From Halorubrum saccharovorum DSM 1137 (lineage in GTDB: Archaea > Halobacteriota > Halobacteria > Halobacteriales > Haloferacaceae): a DNA stretch of 64,000 bases. Positions 24,365 through 33,605 of this stretch are shown here, piece after piece. The stretch covers positions 91,559 through 155,558 of the forward strand of contig NZ_AOJE01000005.1 in assembly GCF_000337915.1 (NCBI RefSeq), written 5' to 3'. The notes under the pieces are model-generated. The model was not told where the DNA came from. It saw only the letters and a program-made list of their open reading frames with translations, and did not search any database. Positions within the stretch are counted from its first letter, which is position 1; each line of letters starts with the position of its first letter. Position numbers and translations under genes: made by a program.

Positions 24365-25594
24365 TTACTTGGAGGTGCCGTCGATCGTTTCCAACACGGC
24401 GTCGAGAGCGCCTGAAACGCTCGAAGCAGACGATCGAACTTCGGAGAGCGCGGCCGGCGTCCCGACGAGGAGCCCGGCTCCCCCGCCGGCGCCGGTGCGG
24501 TCGGATGCCCCCCCGTCGGTGGCTGAGGGCGAGGCCGTCACCTCGTGGGAGGCGGAGCCGGCGAGCGCGAACGCCGCGCCGACGCCGAGGTCGGCGGTCG
24601 CCGCCCGGAGCGCGCCGACGGCCTCGTCGGTGAGCCCGCCGAGCTCGTAGGTGCGGACGACGGCGTCGCCGGCGACTTCGGGGTCGGCGGCGAGCCGGTC
24701 GAGGTGGCGTTCGGCCTCCCGGACGGTCGTCACGTCGAGCTCCTCGACGGCGATATCACCGGCCTCGGCGTCCGATCGGACCCGATTGCGAGCGAACTCG
24801 GCCCCCACGAGGGCGGCGTCTCGCGTCTCGGCCACGTCGTGGGTGCGGATCACGTGTGCGCCGCGCTCGACCGCCATCGAAGTGGCCGCCAGCGACACCG
24901 GGAGGGCCTCCTCGGTGCTCCGTCCCGCGATCGTCTTGAGGAAGCTCTTGCGGTTGATCGAGACGAGGAGGGGGCGACCGTATCCCCGGAACTCCCGCAG
25001 GCGGCGGAACGTCTCGCGGTCGTCGGCGTGTGTCTTCTCGACCGACCAGCCGCCGAACGCGGGGTCCAGGATCGTCTTGTCGGTGAGGCCGTTCCGCGAG
25101 AGCGCCTCGTAGATGTCGTCGACGTCCTCGATCGCCCCCGGTCGATCCAGGTCAGGCGGCGAGGCCATCTTCGAGACCGCGGCGTCGTGCTCGCGGCAGA
25201 CGCGTGGCATCTCGGGGTCGGCGAAGCCGCAGATGTCGTTGACCATGTCGAAGCCGCGCGCGAGCGCCTCGTCGGCGACCTCGTGGTAGCGGGTCTCGAT
25301 CGACCAGACGGCGTCGCCCGAGGTCGATTCGAGGGTCTCGACCGCGGTGTCGAGCCGCGCTAACTCCTGGTCGGCAGAGAGCACCTCTAAGTCCTTGTTG
25401 GCCGATTCGAGCCCCACGTCGACGATGTCGGCGCCCTCGCCGATCAGTTCCTCGTCGACGTACTTGGCGGCCTCGCCGGGGTCGTCGTACACGCTCGGGT
25501 CGTACGGCGACTCCGCGGAGACGTTGAGCACGCCCATGATCCGGGGCGGGTGGTCGTCGCCGATCCCGAGCCCCGCGGCGTCCACGTTTCGCAT
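24365..25594 (-). CDS. folP: Dihydropteroate synthase-family protein
   Basis: A 409-residue TIM-barrel protein of the DHPS family, which would join the pterin diphosphate to an aminobenzoate-type acceptor. The first loop is [15 protein letters not shown] instead of the usual NVTPDSFSDGG, and [15 protein letters not shown] replaces DVGGESTRPG. The later parts are conventional: [29 protein letters not shown] with the substrate lysine, and [17 protein letters not shown]-terminal stretch of about 120 residues beyond the barrel is low-complexity at its end. Position beside mptE supports a pterin pathway role, perhaps with an altered acceptor. Confidence 0.8.
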   Translation of the reverse strand: MRNVDAAGLGIGDDHPPRIMGVLNVSAESPYDPSVYDDPGEAAKYVDEELIGEGADIVDVGLESANKDLEVLSADQELARLDTAVETLESTSGDAVWSIETRYHEVADEALARGFDMVNDICGFADPEMPRVCREHDAAVSKMASPPDLDRPGAIEDVDDIYEALSRNGLTDKTILDPAFGGWSVEKTHADDRETFRRLREFRGYGRPLLVSINRKSFLKTIAGRSTEEALPVSLAATSMAVERGAHVIRTHDVAETRDAALVGAEFARNRVRSDAEAGDIAVEELDVTTVREAERHLDRLAADPEVAGDAVVRTYELGGLTDEAVGALRAATADLGVGAAFALAGSASHEVTASPSATDGGASDRTGAGGGAGLLVGTPAALSEVRSSASSVSGALDAVLETIDGTSK

Positions 25595-25801
25595 ACGCTC
25601 ACCACGGGCGCGAGCGACATAAACGGGACGAGTGCGCGGAGCGGAGCGACCGGCGCGGGCGAGGCCGCCGATAGATCGACCGGGCGGAGTCGACCGGCGA
25701 CGGGCCGTCGATCGGCCTCCGCTCGCGACGTGACGTGTCAGTGTGAGCCACGACGGCAGCCGTCGGGCACGCGTTAATACCGTCCAGCACGGACTCGAAG
25801 T

Positions 25802-26026
25802 ATGGACACGAAAACGGAAGACCGCCTGATCGGACTCGCGTTGGCCGCCCTCGTCGCGACGATAGGGGGCGAACTACTCGGGAGTCAACTTCTCGTCACG
25901 GTCGGCGTGGCCGGGTTCGCCGCCGCGCTGTTAGCGCTGTTCGCGGTCATGAGCGTCGTGCTCACAGCGGGCGTCGCTCGATCGCTGAACGCCCCCGAAC
26001 CGACGGTTACCGACGGGGCCCGATAA
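25802..26026 (+). CDS. Small two-helix membrane protein, unknown function
   Basis: A 74-residue protein with two hydrophobic stretches (about residues 10-29 and 32-55) and a short hydrophilic C-terminus NAPEPTVTDGAR. Its stop lies 6 bases from the 3' end of the convergent DUF192 gene. A TTAATACC element is about 26 bases before the ATG, consistent with a leaderless transcript. No family recognised. Confidence 0.6.
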   Translation: MDTKTEDRLIGLALAALVATIGGELLGSQLLVTVGVAGFAAALLALFAVMSVVLTAGVARSLNAPEPTVTDGAR

Positions 26027-26032
26027 CCGGGG

Positions 26033-26614
26033 TCACAGATCGAACGCCAGCGAGTCCCCGACCTCGACGCCGCGTCGGTCGGTCCACTCGTAGGGGACTT
26101 CGAGCACGTACTGCCCCGAGCCGTCGTACCCCTGCTCGCTCCCGTCCTCGTTCGGACCCGGTTCCGGGGCGTTGTGGATCCGGGTGATCGTCCGGTCGCC
26201 ATCGACGTAGACGATGTCGATCCCGAAGTCCATCTCACGCATGACGAACCGCAGCGTATCACGTGGTGCCGAGTACGTGAACAGCATCCCGGCGTTTTCG
26301 GGGAGCGAACTCGCGTCACTCAGTCCAAGATATCGCTTGTCGCCCGTATCCGCGATCGCGGCTCGCACCATCCCTCGGACCTCGTCGTCGGGGCTCCGAA
26401 CCGTGACGGTGGTCGACTCGTAGTCGGCGTAGGTCCCGGATGGCCAGTCGGTCGGGAGGTCGTCGGTGGCGATGTCGGTTTCGCCGCCGCCATCGCCGTC
26501 GCCCCCGTCGCCCCCGTCGCCCCCGTCGTCAGCCATGGGAGCGCCTCCGCCACAGCCCGCGATCCCGCCGGTCGACGCCGCGCTCACCGCCGCGAGGACT
26601 TCCCGTCGTCGCAT
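26033..26614 (-). CDS. DUF192 exported lipoprotein
   Basis: A 193-residue secreted protein. The N-terminus MRRREVLAAVSAASTGGIAGC has a twin-arginine motif and a lipobox GIAGC, so it is probably a Tat-exported lipoprotein. A Gly/Asp-rich linker (about residues 30-48) precedes the DUF192 domain with RYLGLSDASSLPENAGMLF, MREMDFGIDIVYVDGD and YVLEVPYEWTDRRGVEVGDSL. DUF192 proteins are widespread with no fixed biochemical role. A TATA element lies about 27 bases upstream and overlaps an inverted repeat. Confidence 0.85.
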   Translation of the reverse strand: MRRREVLAAVSAASTGGIAGCGGGAPMADDGGDGGDGGDGDGGGETDIATDDLPTDWPSGTYADYESTTVTVRSPDDEVRGMVRAAIADTGDKRYLGLSDASSLPENAGMLFTYSAPRDTLRFVMREMDFGIDIVYVDGDRTITRIHNAPEPGPNEDGSEQGYDGSGQYVLEVPYEWTDRRGVEVGDSLAFDL

Positions 26615-26622
26615 TGGCGGGG

Positions 26623-26641
26623 ATACGGACCGGACCCGTAT
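26623..26641. promoter_or_regulatory. Inverted repeat overlapping the DUF192 gene TATA element
   Basis: ATACGG (26623-26628) and CCGTAT (26636-26641) are perfect 6-bp arms around a 7-base spacer, immediately before the TATATGC block that serves the minus-strand DUF192 gene. The opposite gene has its own TTTTTAT at 26681-26687, 27 bases from its ATG. Overlap with a TATA element is typical of repressor sites in archaea. Confidence 0.4.
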
Positions 26642-26710
26642 ATGCCTCGCGAACGGGGCGTTCGTCCCCGGAAGGACGCGTTTTTATCCGCGCCTCGCGT
26701 GGGATCGGAC

Positions 26711-27295
26711 ATGGCGAAAGTGAGCGTCGGCCTCCGCGGATGGCGGTTCGACGAGGAGGAGATATTCACCGACGACGAGGAGCTGAAGCCCCTCGACGAG
26801 ATCCCCGAGGAGCCCCGAGAGCGTCTCGTCAGGCTCGTCGGCCTCGTCGAGGAGCCCTGTGACGTCTGCTACCTCGAACACGGCGAAGACGAGATCCACC
26901 GCTGTAACCAGGCGGAGATCGTCTACGGCGAGCCGAAGGGAGAGGTGCTGCTCTGTCCCGAACACGAGCGGGACCTGCTCTACTGGTTCCGCGAGGAAGG
27001 CGGCAGCGAGCACGCCGGCACCCTGGAGTTCGCCGACCGCTTCCACGAGTGGGTCGCCGCGGGCAACGAGGCCCCGGAGGGGTACGGCTCGGTCGAGCAC
27101 GTCGACGAGGACCCCGACGGGCTCCCGGACCTGCCGGACCAGCAGGACATCCAGGAGCGCGTCGAGCAGGACTTCGACGGCGACCGGATCGACATCCTCG
27201 AACTCGCCGGCGAGAGCAACGACGAGGGGGACGAACTGGACGAGGACGACCTCGGCGACGTCGACCTCTCGACCGACTACCCGTCGAACCGATGA
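26711..27295 (+). CDS. Acidic protein with Cys/His zinc-site candidate, unknown family
   Basis: A 194-residue haloarchaeal protein. A possible zinc site is formed by CDVCYLEHGEDEIHRCNQ and LLCPEHERDLLYW. The rest is strongly acidic, with a long D/E-rich C-terminal region. TTTTTAT is centred 27 bases before the ATG, so the transcript is probably leaderless. The stop overlaps the start of trmJ by the ATGA arrangement, so this gene heads an operon with trmJ, azlC and azlD. I do not recognise the family. Confidence 0.7.
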   Translation: MAKVSVGLRGWRFDEEEIFTDDEELKPLDEIPEEPRERLVRLVGLVEEPCDVCYLEHGEDEIHRCNQAEIVYGEPKGEVLLCPEHERDLLYWFREEGGSEHAGTLEFADRFHEWVAAGNEAPEGYGSVEHVDEDPDGLPDLPDQQDIQERVEQDFDGDRIDILELAGESNDEGDELDEDDLGDVDLSTDYPSNR

Positions 27296-28134
27296 GCGGC
27301 GGGGAGGAGGACGCGACCGTTGACGACGGCGTGAGCGCTGAAGGCGACGAGCGCGGTCGACCGACCAGCCGCAAGCCGGTCGTGGTCGTCGTCGAGCCGG
27401 AGACGCCCGGTAACATCGGCACCATCGCCCGAGCGATGAAGAACTTCGGTCTCACCGACCTCAAACTGGTCGATCCGCCGGAGCTGAAAGAGGACGGCGA
27501 GGCGTACGGCTTCGCGGGACACGCCCGCGAGGACGTGCTCCCGAACGCCGACGAGGTGACCTTCGACGAGGTCGTCGCGAACTACCACACCGTCGGCACC
27601 ACCGCGATCACCGGCGAGGACGACCGGAGCCACGAGCGGTACCCCTTCAAGACGCCCGTCGAACTGCGTGAGTCGCTGAAGACCGTGGACGCGCCGACCG
27701 CCATCGTCTTCGGCCGAGAGGGGCGCGGGCTCAACAACGAGGAGCTCTCGCGGCTCGACGAGGTGTGCTCGATCCCGGCCGACGACGACTACCCCGTCCT
27801 GAACCTCGGGCAGGCCGCCACGGTCCTGCTGTACGAGCTCCGCGATCTGACCGTCGACGAGACGCAACTGCCCGACACCGAGGTCACTCGCGCCCCCGAG
27901 GCGGACGTGGAGCGCTTCCACGACTACTTCGGCGAGTTCCTCGAAGCCACCGGCCAGCGCGAACACCACCGCGCGAAGAACGAGCTGTTGATGCGCCGGC
28001 TGCTCGGACGCGCGCACCCGACCGAACGGGAGATCCACTCGCTGCTCGGGACGCTTCGCAAAGCCAACACGAAGCTGGAGCACGCCGATCACCTCGCGGC
28101 GAAGTACGACGAGCCCGTCTACCCGAGCGAGTGA
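27292..28134 (+). CDS. trmJ: tRNA (Cm32/Um32)-2'-O-methyltransferase, TrmJ family
   Basis: A 280-residue SPOUT-class RNA methyltransferase. The trefoil-knot core has VVVVVEPETPGNIGTIARAM at the start, then IVFGREGRGLNNEEL and YPVLNLGQAATVLLYEL, the three conserved motifs of TrmJ/SpoU proteins. The C-terminal helical extension is usual for TrmJ, which methylates the ribose of nucleotide 32 in tRNA anticodon loops. The ATG overlaps the preceding stop (ATGA), and the stop overlaps the azlC start (GTGA), so the genes are translationally coupled. Confidence 0.85.
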   Translation: MSGGEEDATVDDGVSAEGDERGRPTSRKPVVVVVEPETPGNIGTIARAMKNFGLTDLKLVDPPELKEDGEAYGFAGHAREDVLPNADEVTFDEVVANYHTVGTTAITGEDDRSHERYPFKTPVELRESLKTVDAPTAIVFGREGRGLNNEELSRLDEVCSIPADDDYPVLNLGQAATVLLYELRDLTVDETQLPDTEVTRAPEADVERFHDYFGEFLEATGQREHHRAKNELLMRRLLGRAHPTEREIHSLLGTLRKANTKLEHADHLAAKYDEPVYPSE

Positions 28135-28856
28135 CCGTGGACGGCGCTTCCCCCGACGGCAACTCCCCCGACGGAACCCCCTTCGACAGCGACGTCTGGG
28201 CCGGCGTCAGAGACGTGTCGCCGCTGCTGCTCGGGATCGCCCCGTTCGCGCTCGTCGCGGGGATCGCCGCCGTCAACGCCGGACTCGGACTCGCCGAGGC
28301 GGTCGGGATGTCGGTGATCGTGTTCGCGGGCGCCTCCCAGCTCGCCGCGATCGAACTGATCGGAGCGAACGCACCGCTCGCGGTCGTGATCGGCACCGCG
28401 GTCGTGATCAACGTCCGGATGGTGATGTACTCGGCCTCCATCGCGCCGCATTTCGCCGACTACGGCCGCAAGCTTCGGGCGGGCCTCGCGTACGTGCTGA
28501 CCGATCAGGCGTACGCGCTCTCGGTCGCGGAGTTCGAGGCGAACCCTGAGCGGAGCCGGTGGCGCTACTACGTCGGCGCGGCCGCGGCGCTGTGGGTCGT
28601 CTGGCAGGTCGGGACGGTCGTCGGCGTCGTGGTCGGCGCCGGCGTCCCCGACGCGTGGGGACTCACCTTCGCGGTCCCGCTCGTGTTCCTCGCGCTCCTC
28701 GTCCCCGCGATGAAGGACCGACCGACCACCGCCGCTGGCGTCGGCGGCGGCGCCATTGCGGTCGCGGCCGCCGGGCTCCCTCTGAACCTCGGACTGCTTG
28801 TCGGGGCCGTCTCCGGAATCGTCGTCGGCCTGCTAACGGAGGTGTTCGGCGAGTGA
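28131..28856 (+). CDS. azlC: AzlC-family branched-chain amino acid exporter subunit
   Basis: A 241-residue membrane protein with about six to seven hydrophobic segments. GIAPFALVAGIAAVNAGL, VIVFAGASQLAAIELIGANA and VINVRMVMYSASIAPHF match the AzlC signature. It would form an exporter of branched-chain amino acids with AzlD. It starts at GTG 28131 inside the end of trmJ; a second GTG lies two codons on. The N-terminus has a PDGNSPDG acidic repeat. azlD follows with a 4-base overlap. Confidence 0.9.
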   Translation: MTVDGASPDGNSPDGTPFDSDVWAGVRDVSPLLLGIAPFALVAGIAAVNAGLGLAEAVGMSVIVFAGASQLAAIELIGANAPLAVVIGTAVVINVRMVMYSASIAPHFADYGRKLRAGLAYVLTDQAYALSVAEFEANPERSRWRYYVGAAAALWVVWQVGTVVGVVVGAGVPDAWGLTFAVPLVFLALLVPAMKDRPTTAAGVGGGAIAVAAAGLPLNLGLLVGAVSGIVVGLLTEVFGE

Positions 28857-29212
28857 CGGGCGGGTCCGCGCTTCCCTTCGGCGGCTCGCTCGGGGTCTGG
28901 CTCGCCATCGTCCTCATCGGTCTCGCGACGTACGGGTTCCGGCTCTCCTTCATCTACCTGTTCGGGCGGATCGACGAGGTGCCACCCCGGATCAAGCGCC
29001 CGCTCCGATACGTGCCGCCGGCGGTGCTCGCGGCGCTCGTGCTCCCCGACCTGGTGACGATCCGCCCCTCGGTCGCCGCCACGCTCGTCGACGAGCGGCT
29101 GATCGCGGGCGCCGTCGCTGGCGTGATCGCGTGGCGCACGGAGAACGTGATGGCGACTATCGGGGCCGGAATGGCCACGCTGTGGCTGTTCCGGTTCGTC
29201 GTGTTCGCCTGA
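28853..29212 (+). CDS. azlD: AzlD-family branched-chain amino acid exporter subunit
   Basis: A 119-residue membrane protein with three to four hydrophobic segments. LATYGFRLSFIYLFGRIDEVPP and LRYVPPAVLAALVLPDL are the usual AzlD motifs. Starts at GTG 28853, overlapping the azlC stop, which is the standard azlC-azlD coupling. Confidence 0.9.
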   Translation: MTGGSALPFGGSLGVWLAIVLIGLATYGFRLSFIYLFGRIDEVPPRIKRPLRYVPPAVLAALVLPDLVTIRPSVAATLVDERLIAGAVAGVIAWRTENVMATIGAGMATLWLFRFVVFA

Positions 29213-29249
29213 CTACGCCGACCGTTCGCCCCCTCCCGGCACCCCCGAC

Positions 29250-29618
29250 TCACGCGATCCGGTCGCCGTACCGGCGAGCGAGCAGGAACGCGGTTATCGC
29301 ACAGACCGCGGCGAACGGGACCGCCGTGTCGACGCCGACGAGCGCGCGGGCCGCCGGTACCGCGTAGGAGAGCGCGGCGGCGAAAAGCAGGGCGTACCCG
29401 AACGCGGCGACCCCGAGCAGAGGCGGTCGAGTCCGCGGGACGGCCCAGAGACGCGCCCACGCCGCGATTCCCGCCGCGGCACCGGCGACGAGCCCGACCG
29501 GGAGCCCGACGATCGCGGAGAACGCGACCCGGGCCGCGAGGAGTTCGGTGAGGAGCGCGGCGACGGCGAGGAACGTGGTGAGCGCGACGCCGAGGGTCGC
29601 GACGGGACGGGCGTTCAT
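29250..29618 (-). CDS. Small integral membrane protein, unknown function
   Basis: A 122-residue protein with four hydrophobic segments (about 10-30, 35-55, 66-86 and 95-115) and almost no charged residues inside them. It ends with ARRYGDRIA. It is convergent with azlD. The upstream GGGCTTAAAAG is TATA-like. No family recognised. Confidence 0.6.
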   Translation of the reverse strand: MNARPVATLGVALTTFLAVAALLTELLAARVAFSAIVGLPVGLVAGAAAGIAAWARLWAVPRTRPPLLGVAAFGYALLFAAALSYAVPAARALVGVDTAVPFAAVCAITAFLLARRYGDRIA

Positions 29619-29717
29619 GCCGACGCCAACGCCGCCTGCGGGCTTAAAAGAGCAGGCGGTCGCTCGCGAGGTGACGAGGTGAGCGCGCCGGCGGCGGCTT
29701 CACTTCGGAGGCGAGCC

Positions 29718-30338
29718 TTAGGAGACGAACTTCAGCAGGTCGTCGCGGTTGTGCTCGTGGAACCGGGTTCGGAGACACTCCTCTAGGGCCTCGATATCGC
29801 CGCGCTTCGCGCAGATCGGGGCGATCCGGTCGGACCACTGCTGCCACGGCGGGTAGAGCCCGAGCCGGTCGCAGATCTCGTCGAGCCGCTCGTCGAGGTC
29901 GTCGATCTTGTCGGTCTTGTTGACCGCGACGATGGGCTCGACGCCGACGTCCTCCAGGAAGCCGAACATCTCCACGTCGTGCGGGATGTTCCCGCGCTCG
30001 GCGTGGCGGTCGATGATGTCGACGGCGGCCTTCCCGTCCATCACGACGACGCCCGCCAGGATCGAGTCGGCGTTCTCCTCCAGGTAGCGGACGATGTTCG
30101 TCTTGATCGCCTCGCGGTGCTCCTCTTCGACGCCGGACATGAACCCGAATCCGGGCAGGTCCGTGAACATGAAGCTCTCGCTGGCCCAGTCGAAGTGGTT
30201 CGGCTGGCGGGTCACGCCCGGCTTGCCGCCGGTCGAGAAGTCGTGCCCCGTCAGCTCGCGCATCAGCGTGGACTTGCCGACGTTCGAGCGCCCCACGAGG
30301 ACGACCTCGGCGTCGCGGTCCGGCCGGTCTTCGAACAT
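29718..30338 (-). CDS. engB: GTP-binding protein EngB
   Basis: A 206-residue TRAFAC GTPase. G1 is [10 protein letters not shown]3 DLPGFG, G4 NKTDKID; a G2 threonine lies in GVTRQPNHF. This is the EngB/YsxC layout, and bacterial members assist large-subunit ribosome assembly. A TTTAAA element lies roughly 25 bases before the ATG, which suggests a leaderless transcript. It stands alone between two membrane-protein genes. Confidence 0.9.
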   Translation of the reverse strand: MFEDRPDRDAEVVLVGRSNVGKSTLMRELTGHDFSTGGKPGVTRQPNHFDWASESFMFTDLPGFGFMSGVEEEHREAIKTNIVRYLEENADSILAGVVVMDGKAAVDIIDRHAERGNIPHDVEMFGFLEDVGVEPIVAVNKTDKIDDLDERLDEICDRLGLYPPWQQWSDRIAPICAKRGDIEALEECLRTRFHEHNRDDLLKFVS

Positions 30339-30404
30339 ACCCGTACGTGGGCGGTTGAACGGTTTAAAAGGCGCGTCGCGGGCGCGTCGCGTGCTTCCTC
30401 AGTA

Positions 30405-31118
30405 TCAGTACGCGAGGTCGTCGCCGCCGACCGCGTCCGCGTCGCCGCCCGTCGCACCCGCCTCGACCCGGTCGTTCACGCTCGCGAACGCGGAGCCGAA
30501 CATCCGGAACACCGCGACCTGCCCGTAGAACTGGACGAAGGGGACGAGCAGGAGGCCGATGAACGTCACCGCCAGCACCGCCGTGATGATCCACGTGATC
30601 ACCGCCACGACGATCGGCATCAGCACCGCGACGAGGTACTCGGTGCTGAACAGCGCCGGCTTCAGCAGGTCGAGGTCGAACGCGGCGCCCATCTCGCCGC
30701 GGGCCGCGTACGCCGACAGCGCGGCGGGAACGGCGTAGTAGATGAGGAACAGCACGGGGATAAACGCCAGCGCGAGCAGTATCCCGACCACGCCGATGAG
30801 CGCGCCGGCGTCGCCGCCGATCGCGCCGCTCGTTCCGCCGACGATCGCGACGATGACGCCGTACACGACCAACGGAATCACCGTGTACGCGATGGTGATC
30901 ACCGAGCCGATGACCCCCTTCATCAGGAGGTCGCCCCACTCGTCGAACTCCGGCGGGACGTCTTCGCCGGCGATCGTCTGTTCGAGCACGCGGACGAGGT
31001 ACCCGACGATGACGAACGCCGGGAGGAGGAATACCGAGAGGAAACCCAGTACCCCCCCGATGATGATCCGTCCGATCCAGTCGTCCCGAACCGGGTACGA
31101 GAGTCCGTCTTCGAGCAT
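30405..31118 (-). CDS. DUF4013 domain membrane protein
   Basis: A 237-residue polytopic membrane protein starting MLEDGLSYPVRDDWIGRI, with five to six hydrophobic segments, EFDEWGDLLMKGVIG in the first loop, and an acidic C-terminus ending GGDDLAY. The Y-P--D-W-----IGG opening is typical of DUF4013. Start chosen at ATG 31118; an in-frame ATG lies 11 codons upstream but reads into the AT-rich promoter (ATATATAAAC). Function unknown. Confidence 0.8.
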   Translation of the reverse strand: MLEDGLSYPVRDDWIGRIIIGGVLGFLSVFLLPAFVIVGYLVRVLEQTIAGEDVPPEFDEWGDLLMKGVIGSVITIAYTVIPLVVYGVIVAIVGGTSGAIGGDAGALIGVVGILLALAFIPVLFLIYYAVPAALSAYAARGEMGAAFDLDLLKPALFSTEYLVAVLMPIVVAVITWIITAVLAVTFIGLLLVPFVQFYGQVAVFRMFGSAFASVNDRVEAGATGGDADAVGGDDLAY

Positions 31119-31280
31119 AGGTGATTTCACACACATCTGATATATAAACACACCGGTAGATCAGCGGGATCGCGAGACTCAAGCGGGATGAGTGGGGTAC
31201 GCGAGGGAGACGTGCGCGAGACGCGACGGTGTCGGGATCGGTTTCGTGGGCTACTTGTCGCCGCGAGCCCTGTGTCGACC

Positions 31281-32033
31281 ATGGAGAAACAGGCCGTCCG
31301 CGAGGCCGTCTGGGACGCCTTCGACGCCGGCGACCAGGCCCGGTTCCCGTTCCCGCCCCACGACCGGATCCCGAACTTCGCGGGCGCCGCCGACGCGTGC
31401 GATCGGCTGACGGAGACCGACGCGTGGGCGTCGGCGGCGACGCTGAAGTGTAACCCCGACGCGCCGCAGCTCCCCGTGCGACGCGCCGCGCTTCGGGCGG
31501 GGAAAACGGTGTACGTCGCACAGCCGCGGCTCCGCGACGCCGACCCCTTCCTCCGGCTCGATCCGGACGACATCGCTCCGGAAGAGTTCGACGACGCCAC
31601 CACCGTCTCGGGTATCTCCGAGTACGGCGTTCCGACCGCGCCGGAGGACGTGTCCCACGTCGACCTCGTGGTCGCCGGCTCGGTGGGCGTCACGACCGAC
31701 GGCGCCCGGATCGGAAAGGGCGAGGGGTACAGCGATCTGGAGTGGGGCGTGCTCAGCGAACTCGGCGCTGTCAACGACGACGCGACCGTCGTGGCGACCA
31801 CGGTCCACGAGCTATCGGTCCTCGACGGTCCGGAGTCGCCGATCGCCGACGCCGCCGATCTCCCGGCACCCGACGCGCACGACGTGCCGCTCGACTTGGT
31901 AGTGACTCCCGAGCGAACGATTCGAACCGGGACCCCGTACGCGCGCCCGACGGGGATCGACTGGGACGCGCTCGGCGAGGACAAACTGGACGCGATTCCG
32001 GTACTGGCCGAGCGCGCGCCGGGGAGGGAGTGA
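31281..32033 (+). CDS. 5-formyltetrahydrofolate cyclo-ligase family protein
   Basis: A 250-residue protein starting MEKQAVREAVWDAFDAG. It has IPNFAGAADACDRL, LKCNPDAPQLPVRRAAL, and the family signature region VGVTTDGARIGKGEGYSDLEWGVL, corresponding to the G-x-R-(I/L)-G-x-G-x-G-(Y/F)-x-D motif that binds the nucleotide and folate. The family converts 5-formyl- to 5,10-methenyl-tetrahydrofolate, although many haloarchaeal members are only family-level matches. The ATG at 31281 is chosen because the preceding 30 codons do not match the family. Confidence 0.8.
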   Translation: MEKQAVREAVWDAFDAGDQARFPFPPHDRIPNFAGAADACDRLTETDAWASAATLKCNPDAPQLPVRRAALRAGKTVYVAQPRLRDADPFLRLDPDDIAPEEFDDATTVSGISEYGVPTAPEDVSHVDLVVAGSVGVTTDGARIGKGEGYSDLEWGVLSELGAVNDDATVVATTVHELSVLDGPESPIADAADLPAPDAHDVPLDLVVTPERTIRTGTPYARPTGIDWDALGEDKLDAIPVLAERAPGRE

Positions 32034-32100
32034 GAGCGCCGATCGGCGCCCGGTCGGCCGATACGACTCGGTCGTCGATACGACTCGTCGCCGATACTGC

Positions 32101-32301
32101 TCAGTCCGCCCGCGGCGCCGGCGCCGACCGCTCCGTCCGATGGTCGGCGACGTGACCGCACTCCGGACAGACGATGGTGCGCTCGTCGCCGTCGCTGACG
32201 ACGAGCCACCCGTCCGAGACGGGGTTCTCGAAACTGCACTCCGCACAGAACAGGACCGACTTCCCGCGGAAGGATCGGGAGCTGCTGGCGTCTGCGTTCA
32301 T
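32101..32301 (-). CDS. Zinc-ribbon small protein
   Basis: A 66-residue protein with two CxxC knuckles, CAEC and CPEC, about 20 residues apart, giving a zinc-ribbon. SDGWLVVSDGDERTIVCPECGH is typical of haloarchaeal small zinc-finger proteins. A TATA block CCTTATACCT at 32321-32330 is centred 25 bases from the ATG, indicating a leaderless transcript. Function unknown, possibly nucleic-acid or protein binding. Confidence 0.65.
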   Translation of the reverse strand: MNADASSSRSFRGKSVLFCAECSFENPVSDGWLVVSDGDERTIVCPECGHVADHRTERSAPAPRAD

Positions 32302-32473
32302 ACCTCAACTCAGTATCCGGAGGTATAAGGGTCTTTTTCGACCTGATCGTTCGGTATGATCCGCGTTCTCACACACATTACATTCAAAAATCCGCGTAGA
32401 ATAGATCGAACGTTTCGGGAAATCGCAACTTAGTGATCGGTGACACCCTCCATAGCGGCGGTTTCGGACGCGC

Positions 32474-33568
32474 CTAACGCGCGAGCGGCATGTTGTAGCT
32501 CGTCTCCTCCTCCATCACCAGCTCCCAGGTCGCCTCGCACTCGCAGGACACCTGCTCGAAGACGCTCGGGTCCTGTCGCTTGTCGAAGTCCTTGATCGCG
32601 GTCTGGACGCGGTCGTCGCACTCGCCGCAGTTGTGCGCGCCGCGGTCGGAGCCGTGCCCGACCGGGTCGGAGACGACGATGGCGTCGACGTCGGCGGTCG
32701 CTTCGAGGACGTGCGCGACCGACCAGAGCCACGGCGGCCGGTACCCGCCCTCGAAGAACAGCTCGTCGACCATCGTGTAGCGCTGGACGTTCGTCGGGTT
32801 CATCGAGACGGTGTGACAGCCGTCCACGTCGGCGCACCGGCGGATCGAGTCGATCATGTCGGCGGCGGCCTCGGGCTCGGCGAGGAAGGGCGGCTTCATC
32901 AGGAGGTACGCCTTGATCCCCACGTCGGCCGCGAACTCGTCGTCGGCCGCGGCCGCCTCCGCGCAGGCGTCCTCGAAGTCGGCGAAGTCGAAGTACTTGT
33001 TGACGCAGTCGTGACGGACGCGGTCGGTCGCGGTCTCCAGCCCGACCGCCACGTCGGTCGCGATGCCGTGGTCCGCGAAGTCGCCGATCTTTGCCCGGCT
33101 CACGAAGTCGGGTAGCGACTCGACGACGATGCGGTCCCGGTCCGCGAACGTCTCGGCGATGGCCCGCCGGGTCTCCGCGGGGACCTCGCGCTCGTCGAGG
33201 AACGAGCCCGAGGTGTAGATCTTGATCAGCTCGGCGGGGGCGTCGGCCTCCTCGCGCTCGTGGTCGAGGCACACCTCGATCTGGTTCATGAGGGCCTCGT
33301 GGCTCACGCTGCCGCCTTCGACCGACTCCGCGACGTAGCCGCACATCGTGCAGCCGCCGGCGCGGGCCCACCGGCAGCCGCCGGTGTTGAGGATGATCGT
33401 GAGGGAGTTCACGACCCCGTCCGGGGTGTTGTCCTCGTCGATCCACACGCGGGTCGGCTGGGTCGGGTCGTACGTCTCCGAGCGCTCGGCGCGGATGTCG
33501 CGCATCACGGCGTTGTGCGCGTCCATCCCGCGCCCCTGCTCGTACGCGTCGGGGCTCGGCTTGCTCAT
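32474..33568 (-). CDS. raSEA: Archaeosine biosynthesis radical SAM protein RaSEA
   Basis: A 364-residue COG1244-type radical SAM protein. RaSEA works with ArcS to convert lysine-modified preQ0 at position 15 of archaeal tRNA into archaeosine. C65, C73 and C76 (CRWARAGGCTMC) are the cluster ligands, with ILNTGGCRWA before and GYVAESVEGG after. Later segments are KIYTSGSFLDEREVP and AVGLETATDRVRHDCVNK. A C-terminal pair CGECDD and CECEAT may bind metal. The neighbours are unrelated. Confidence 0.85.
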   Translation of the reverse strand: MSKPSPDAYEQGRGMDAHNAVMRDIRAERSETYDPTQPTRVWIDEDNTPDGVVNSLTIILNTGGCRWARAGGCTMCGYVAESVEGGSVSHEALMNQIEVCLDHEREEADAPAELIKIYTSGSFLDEREVPAETRRAIAETFADRDRIVVESLPDFVSRAKIGDFADHGIATDVAVGLETATDRVRHDCVNKYFDFADFEDACAEAAAADDEFAADVGIKAYLLMKPPFLAEPEAAADMIDSIRRCADVDGCHTVSMNPTNVQRYTMVDELFFEGGYRPPWLWSVAHVLEATADVDAIVVSDPVGHGSDRGAHNCGECDDRVQTAIKDFDKRQDPSVFEQVSCECEATWELVMEEETSYNMPLAR

Positions 33569-33605
33569 TATCGAAAGAAGCGGGCGAGCGCGTAAAGCCG
33601 TGTCG

